64,000 nt of DNA from Epilithonimonas zeae (lineage in GTDB: Bacteria; Bacteroidota; Bacteroidia; Flavobacteriales; Weeksellaceae). The translations under genes and the position numbers were made by a program. Under the pieces are notes generated by a model. That model saw only the letters and a program-made list of their open reading frames with translations, was not told the origin of the DNA and did not search any database. Each line of letters starts with the position of its first letter. Position 1 is the stretch's first letter. This document shows positions 60,636 through 64,000 of this stretch, piece by piece. Location of the stretch: contig NZ_CP075338.1 of assembly GCF_023278365.1 (NCBI RefSeq), forward strand, positions 496,001 to 560,000. Reading direction: 5' to 3'.

Positions 60636-63600
60636 TTATCTCAAAACAGTCGCACTCATCATTCCGATCACCACATCATTGCTCACAGCTGTTAATTTTA
60701 TCGATTTTAATTCTTTACTAGCATCAATTGGCAAATCAAGAATCGTTGCAGCTCCACCATCAACCTGACGGTCTGTAAATCCTTTAATGCTCGAATATTT
60801 ACTTAAAGTTCCGCCTTTGTACAATTCGCCCGTTTTCAATTGAACTCGATACGGAATTTTATCATCCGGAATTTCAAAAGCAAAATTGTCATCAAACAAA
60901 TCCTGCTCAATCGGCCACCAATTCACTGGATTTTTCAATTCCAATTCAGAAGTTGAACCGTCAACATATTGAACCGTAATTGTTCCATTTACAATCTGCG
61001 ACTGCATTGGATTGGTAGAGCCAGCCATCAGAAAATAAATTTTCTTTCCTTTTCCATTCAAAGGAATTTCAATAGAATCAGGATAATTGTCCCATTGACT
61101 TGCATAGGCAATATTTTTATCTGATTTATCAATTAAAAAAGGAATTCCAAGAAAATCAACTTTGCCATTTTTTCTTTTGTTCATTAATCCGCTGTCATCA
61201 ATTTGAGCGGTAATCAAAGGATAACACCAATTCCCAATTCCCTGCCACGGAAGTTGCAGGGTAGGGACTTTCAATCTCGGTGAAAGATATTTTTGATTGA
61301 AAATTTCGGTTACCTTTTCATTGTATTTTGATGCTAATGAAATATTGTTAAATTGACCTTGATTTCCAATTTCCCAATCTGTAATTTCTACATTTTGTTT
61401 AATTCCGTTGTATTCAAGTGTGATAGAATTGGTTCCTTTGCTCAAGTAATTTGCAGGAATTTCAATCGATGTATTTTGATTTTTCTGAATGTTAAAAGTT
61501 TTGTTTAAACCATTAATACTCAGTTTTCCATTAATTTCATTCGAAGATTTTGACTGAATCTGCAGTTTTTTATTCACCCATTCTGTCTCCAAAGGAAAAC
61601 GAATATCCACATTCACAGGTTGCCACCAACTCGTTCCGTTTTGTTCGACCTGCACGAAAAATGTTCCTTTTCTCTCTTCCTGAATTAAATTGAACTGATT
61701 TCCGTTTCGATTTTTAACTAATTCCTGTGGGTCAAGAATATCTTTAATTTTCTTTTTTGAATCGAAATTCAACTGAAGATTTTCCGAAATATAATTAGTA
61801 AAATCTGTCTGTTCGTTTTTCAGTTCTTCACCGGAATAATTAATTTCAAGCTTAAATTCTTTTCCTTTCGGCGTTTCAAACTGTATGATTGGCTGTAAAA
61901 TAGAATTAGGTTTAATCTTCCAATCCACTTTTTTACCATTCACTTTCACCGATTTGATATTGGACTCATTCACAGGAATCTGCATTTCCAACGCTACAGG
62001 ATTCTGATATTTTGATTTAAATAAATATTCCGTTTTTTTCGAACTTCTTTTAAACTGATAATCCCAATCCGGAAGCTTCAATTCGGCAGAATTCCAGTCT
62101 TTCGGGAAACCAGGTTTAATGCTGATTTTATTTTCAAGCAAATTCGGATAAACGCCGAAAAGTCCTTCTGTCAAAGTTCGTGAAGCCACCCCAATCGGGT
62201 CGGCAAAATCCCGGTACAATTCGCCACGAAATGCATCATAATGAGACAGTTGCTCAAAATTTCCCGGACTGATGCCGTAATACATCGACTCGACCAGATT
62301 TCCTTTCCAAAGTTGGTAGGCATCCTCATTTCTTCCGGCTTGCCAATATGCCAAAGCGGTCTGTAAATTTTCCGCCAAAGCGACGTTGTTAATCGACCAG
62401 TCGTAAGGTTGCCAATTGGTTGTTGCTAATGTAAAATAGTCTTTATTGTCCACACCCTTTACCGTAATCGGGATTTTCGGAGTGTGATTGTTGATGTATT
62501 GTAAATTCTGATAATCCTCAAATTCATTCAAAATAAACGCATCGGAAACGTGATAAATCGACCAGATTCCCGGTTTGTCGTGAACGATTTGATTGCCCAA
62601 AGCATCTTTATATTCAGCAAAATAGCCTTTGTTTTTAATCCAAAGTTCGTTTTTCATCGCCTTTAAAATCGCATCAGCTTCCTGTTCGTAAGGTTGCGGA
62701 TTTTCGCCAATAATTTTTGCGAGCTTCGCCATTTCACGGTTGGCTCTGTAATTATATGCTGAAGTATGCGTCACTTTTCCACCCGAATATTGAAGGGCAT
62801 CACTCGCCCAAATCGCCGCGTATGCATCATACAAATCGCCACGCTTGAAATTCCGCTTTTCCCAACTCATATGACGAACCATCGTCGGCCACATTTTTTT
62901 GAGAAATTCTTTGTCGCCCGTGTAATTGAAATGCGAAAAAAGCTGGTCAAAAAATACCAGATTCATATCGTAATGATGCGGTTTTGTATTGTCATTCGGA
63001 TTTCTCGAAATATATCCGCTTGAAAAAACAGAAGTTCCCATTTTCTCCACACTTCTCGCCAAATGAAGCAAAGTATCCATTTCTACAGGTGCAGAATCCG
63101 GCTTCAAAACCTGTGAATTCGCATAACTTTCAAAATGTTCTTTCGCTCGGTCGTGCCAACTCAACGCATCAGCTGTGTAAGCTCCTCTCCACGCATTCAG
63201 TCGCATTCTCCACGCCACTGCACCGTGAAGAAAGGTAGGACTTTCCCAAATTCCGTCTGCGGCAACGGCTAAATTGGCTCCGAATTGATTTAAATCTGCA
63301 TCCGGAGTTTTTAACTGAATTCTGTTCGTTAAGATTAAACGAGCTTTTTCAGCTTCATTAAATATGTTTTTTAAGTCTTCGTCCGAAAAGTTTTTAGCTG
63401 ATTTTCCTTTCGCAATCTGAATAAAAATCGGTTGCTTTTGTGAAGAATAGGAAGCGTAAACAATCGGTGATTTGTCTGTTTTATTTTGAGTAAACTCAGC
63501 CAATTTTTCTAAAGTCTGAGCATCGGTTTGTTGCAAAGAATTCACATTTGAAAAACTTCCGCTAACGATTTGAGTTTCTTTTTTCTTATTTAAATAATTG

Positions 63601-64000
63601 AGTTGGAATTGATTTTTATTCAACTGAAACTGATTATTCAGACAATATTCTGGTAAAAGATAAAATCCGGATTCCGGGTCTGCGCCGATGTCGCCATTTC
63701 TGCTGAAAGTTGTTCCGCTCGCTCCGCCATAAACCGCATAGATTTTTGTTGAAGAATCTATATTGACCATTTCCATTTTTAAAACCAAACCTTCTTCTTT
63801 CGCTTGAGCCAAAACGGTTAGTTTCAAAGTTCCGGTTCCAAGAATCGGGTCTTTGATTTCATACAATATCGTTCCGGGACGATAACGGGTTTCAATTTTA
63901 TCAGCCTGAATTAATTTTTTAATGGAATTTCCTTTCTGAATGACGAATTGAAGATTTCCGCCCATCCCCGGAAGATACAATGCAAATTCCGGCAAGTCTC
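60636..64000 (-). CDS. DUF4450-like large exported glycosidase (5' end outside the window)
   Basis: The leftward frame is open at the window edge, so the start is missing; more than 1,120 residues are visible. The visible part begins LPEFALYLPGMGGNLQF, a DUF4450 hallmark, with further beta-sandwich to about residue 240. A six-hairpin barrel-like region (about 250-650) includes VAWRMRLNAWRGAYTADALSWHDRAKEHF, KPHHYDMNLVFFDQLFSHF and TSAYNYRANREMAKLAKIIGE, and the protein has several C-terminal beta domains. DUF4450 proteins occur in pectin loci of Bacteroidota; activity and substrate are not established to my knowledge. It precedes the GH65-like gene in the same direction with an R2 repeat between. 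The signal peptide lies beyond the edge. Confidence 0.8.
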   Translation of the reverse strand, partial: DLPEFALYLPGMGGNLQFVIQKGNSIKKLIQADKIETRYRPGTILYEIKDPILGTGTLKLTVLAQAKEEGLVLKMEMVNIDSSTKIYAVYGGASGTTFSRNGDIGADPESGFYLLPEYCLNNQFQLNKNQFQLNYLNKKKETQIVSGSFSNVNSLQQTDAQTLEKLAEFTQNKTDKSPIVYASYSSQKQPIFIQIAKGKSAKNFSDEDLKNIFNEAEKARLILTNRIQLKTPDADLNQFGANLAVAADGIWESPTFLHGAVAWRMRLNAWRGAYTADALSWHDRAKEHFESYANSQVLKPDSAPVEMDTLLHLARSVEKMGTSVFSSGYISRNPNDNTKPHHYDMNLVFFDQLFSHFNYTGDKEFLKKMWPTMVRHMSWEKRNFKRGDLYDAYAAIWASDALQYSGGKVTHTSAYNYRANREMAKLAKIIGENPQPYEQEADAILKAMKNELWIKNKGYFAEYKDALGNQIVHDKPGIWSIYHVSDAFILNEFEDYQNLQYINNHTPKIPITVKGVDNKDYFTLATTNWQPYDWSINNVALAENLQTALAYWQAGRNEDAYQLWKGNLVESMYYGISPGNFEQLSHYDAFRGELYRDFADPIGVASRTLTEGLFGVYPNLLENKISIKPGFPKDWNSAELKLPDWDYQFKRSSKKTEYLFKSKYQNPVALEMQIPVNESNIKSVKVNGKKVDWKIKPNSILQPIIQFETPKGKEFKLEINYSGEELKNEQTDFTNYISENLQLNFDSKKKIKDILDPQELVKNRNGNQFNLIQEERKGTFFVQVEQNGTSWWQPVNVDIRFPLETEWVNKKLQIQSKSSNEINGKLSINGLNKTFNIQKNQNTSIEIPANYLSKGTNSITLEYNGIKQNVEITDWEIGNQGQFNNISLASKYNEKVTEIFNQKYLSPRLKVPTLQLPWQGIGNWCYPLITAQIDDSGLMNKRKNGKVDFLGIPFLIDKSDKNIAYASQWDNYPDSIEIPLNGKGKKIYFLMAGSTNPMQSQIVNGTITVQYVDGSTSELELKNPVNWWPIEQDLFDDNFAFEIPDDKIPYRVQLKTGELYKGGTLSKYSSIKGFTDRQVDGGAATILDLPIDASKELKSIKLTAVSNDVVIGMMSATVLR

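Overview
The window reads as chromosomal DNA of a Bacteroidota/Flavobacteriia species, most likely close to Chryseobacterium. The reasons are the low GC content, two SusC/SusD pairs, a T9SS C-terminal sorting domain, many TAnnTTTG-type -7 promoter boxes with almost no Shine-Dalgarno sequences, and intergenic repeats typical of that group. No rRNA, tRNA, CRISPR array or transposase was seen.

Region 1 (1-4.8 kb): a small redox/regulatory cluster. A truncated AraC-type regulator and an NTF2-like protein run leftward. A short-chain dehydrogenase, a secreted VOC+SnoaL fusion, a second SnoaL-like protein and a nitroreductase run rightward. The dehydrogenase and the VOC gene share an identical 47-bp upstream element. 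Region 2 (5-12.5 kb): an ECF sigma factor, a phytase-like histidine acid phosphatase, a FecR anti-sigma factor, a SusC with an STN signalling domain, and a SusD. Two near-identical ECF-type promoters precede the phosphatase and fecR. Region 3 (12.7-25.8 kb): stress and sensory genes. These are a PAS histidine kinase, a CinA-like protein, a cytoplasmic GH13 enzyme, a GT32-like transferase, an SRPBCC protein, a leftward operon of LOV-domain (blue-light) histidine kinase, single-domain response regulator and SDR-DUF2867 protein, an exported surface protein, a HAD phosphatase and small proteins. An Fnr/Crp-like palindrome recurs four times here.

Region 4 (25.9-64 kb): a large pectin/rhamnogalacturonan-I locus. 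Its enzymes are two PL1-type lyases, GH28, GH2, CE12, GH106, a DUF4350 protein, PL11, GH105, a GH65-like enzyme and a DUF4450 enzyme cut by the window edge. Uptake and catabolism follow: RhaT, SusC/SusD, a bifunctional rhamnulose-1-phosphate aldolase/lactaldehyde dehydrogenase, rhamnose isomerase, rhamnulokinase, FMN-dependent lactate dehydrogenase and a GntR-type regulator. Together these can deacetylate and depolymerise RG-I, import L-rhamnose, and convert it through rhamnulose-1-phosphate to dihydroxyacetone phosphate and L-lactate, then pyruvate. No galacturonate catabolism genes are present in the window.

The most striking new signal is a shared promoter architecture in Region 4. Two CAGGAT-like hexamers at a 10-bp period lie exactly 20 bp upstream of a TAnnTTT(G/C/A)-like box in front of five transcription units (a sixth is weaker): both PL1 genes (the second is the weaker case), GH28, rhaT, susC and the aldolase/dehydrogenase gene. 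No AraC or hybrid two-component regulator that would obviously read it is encoded here.
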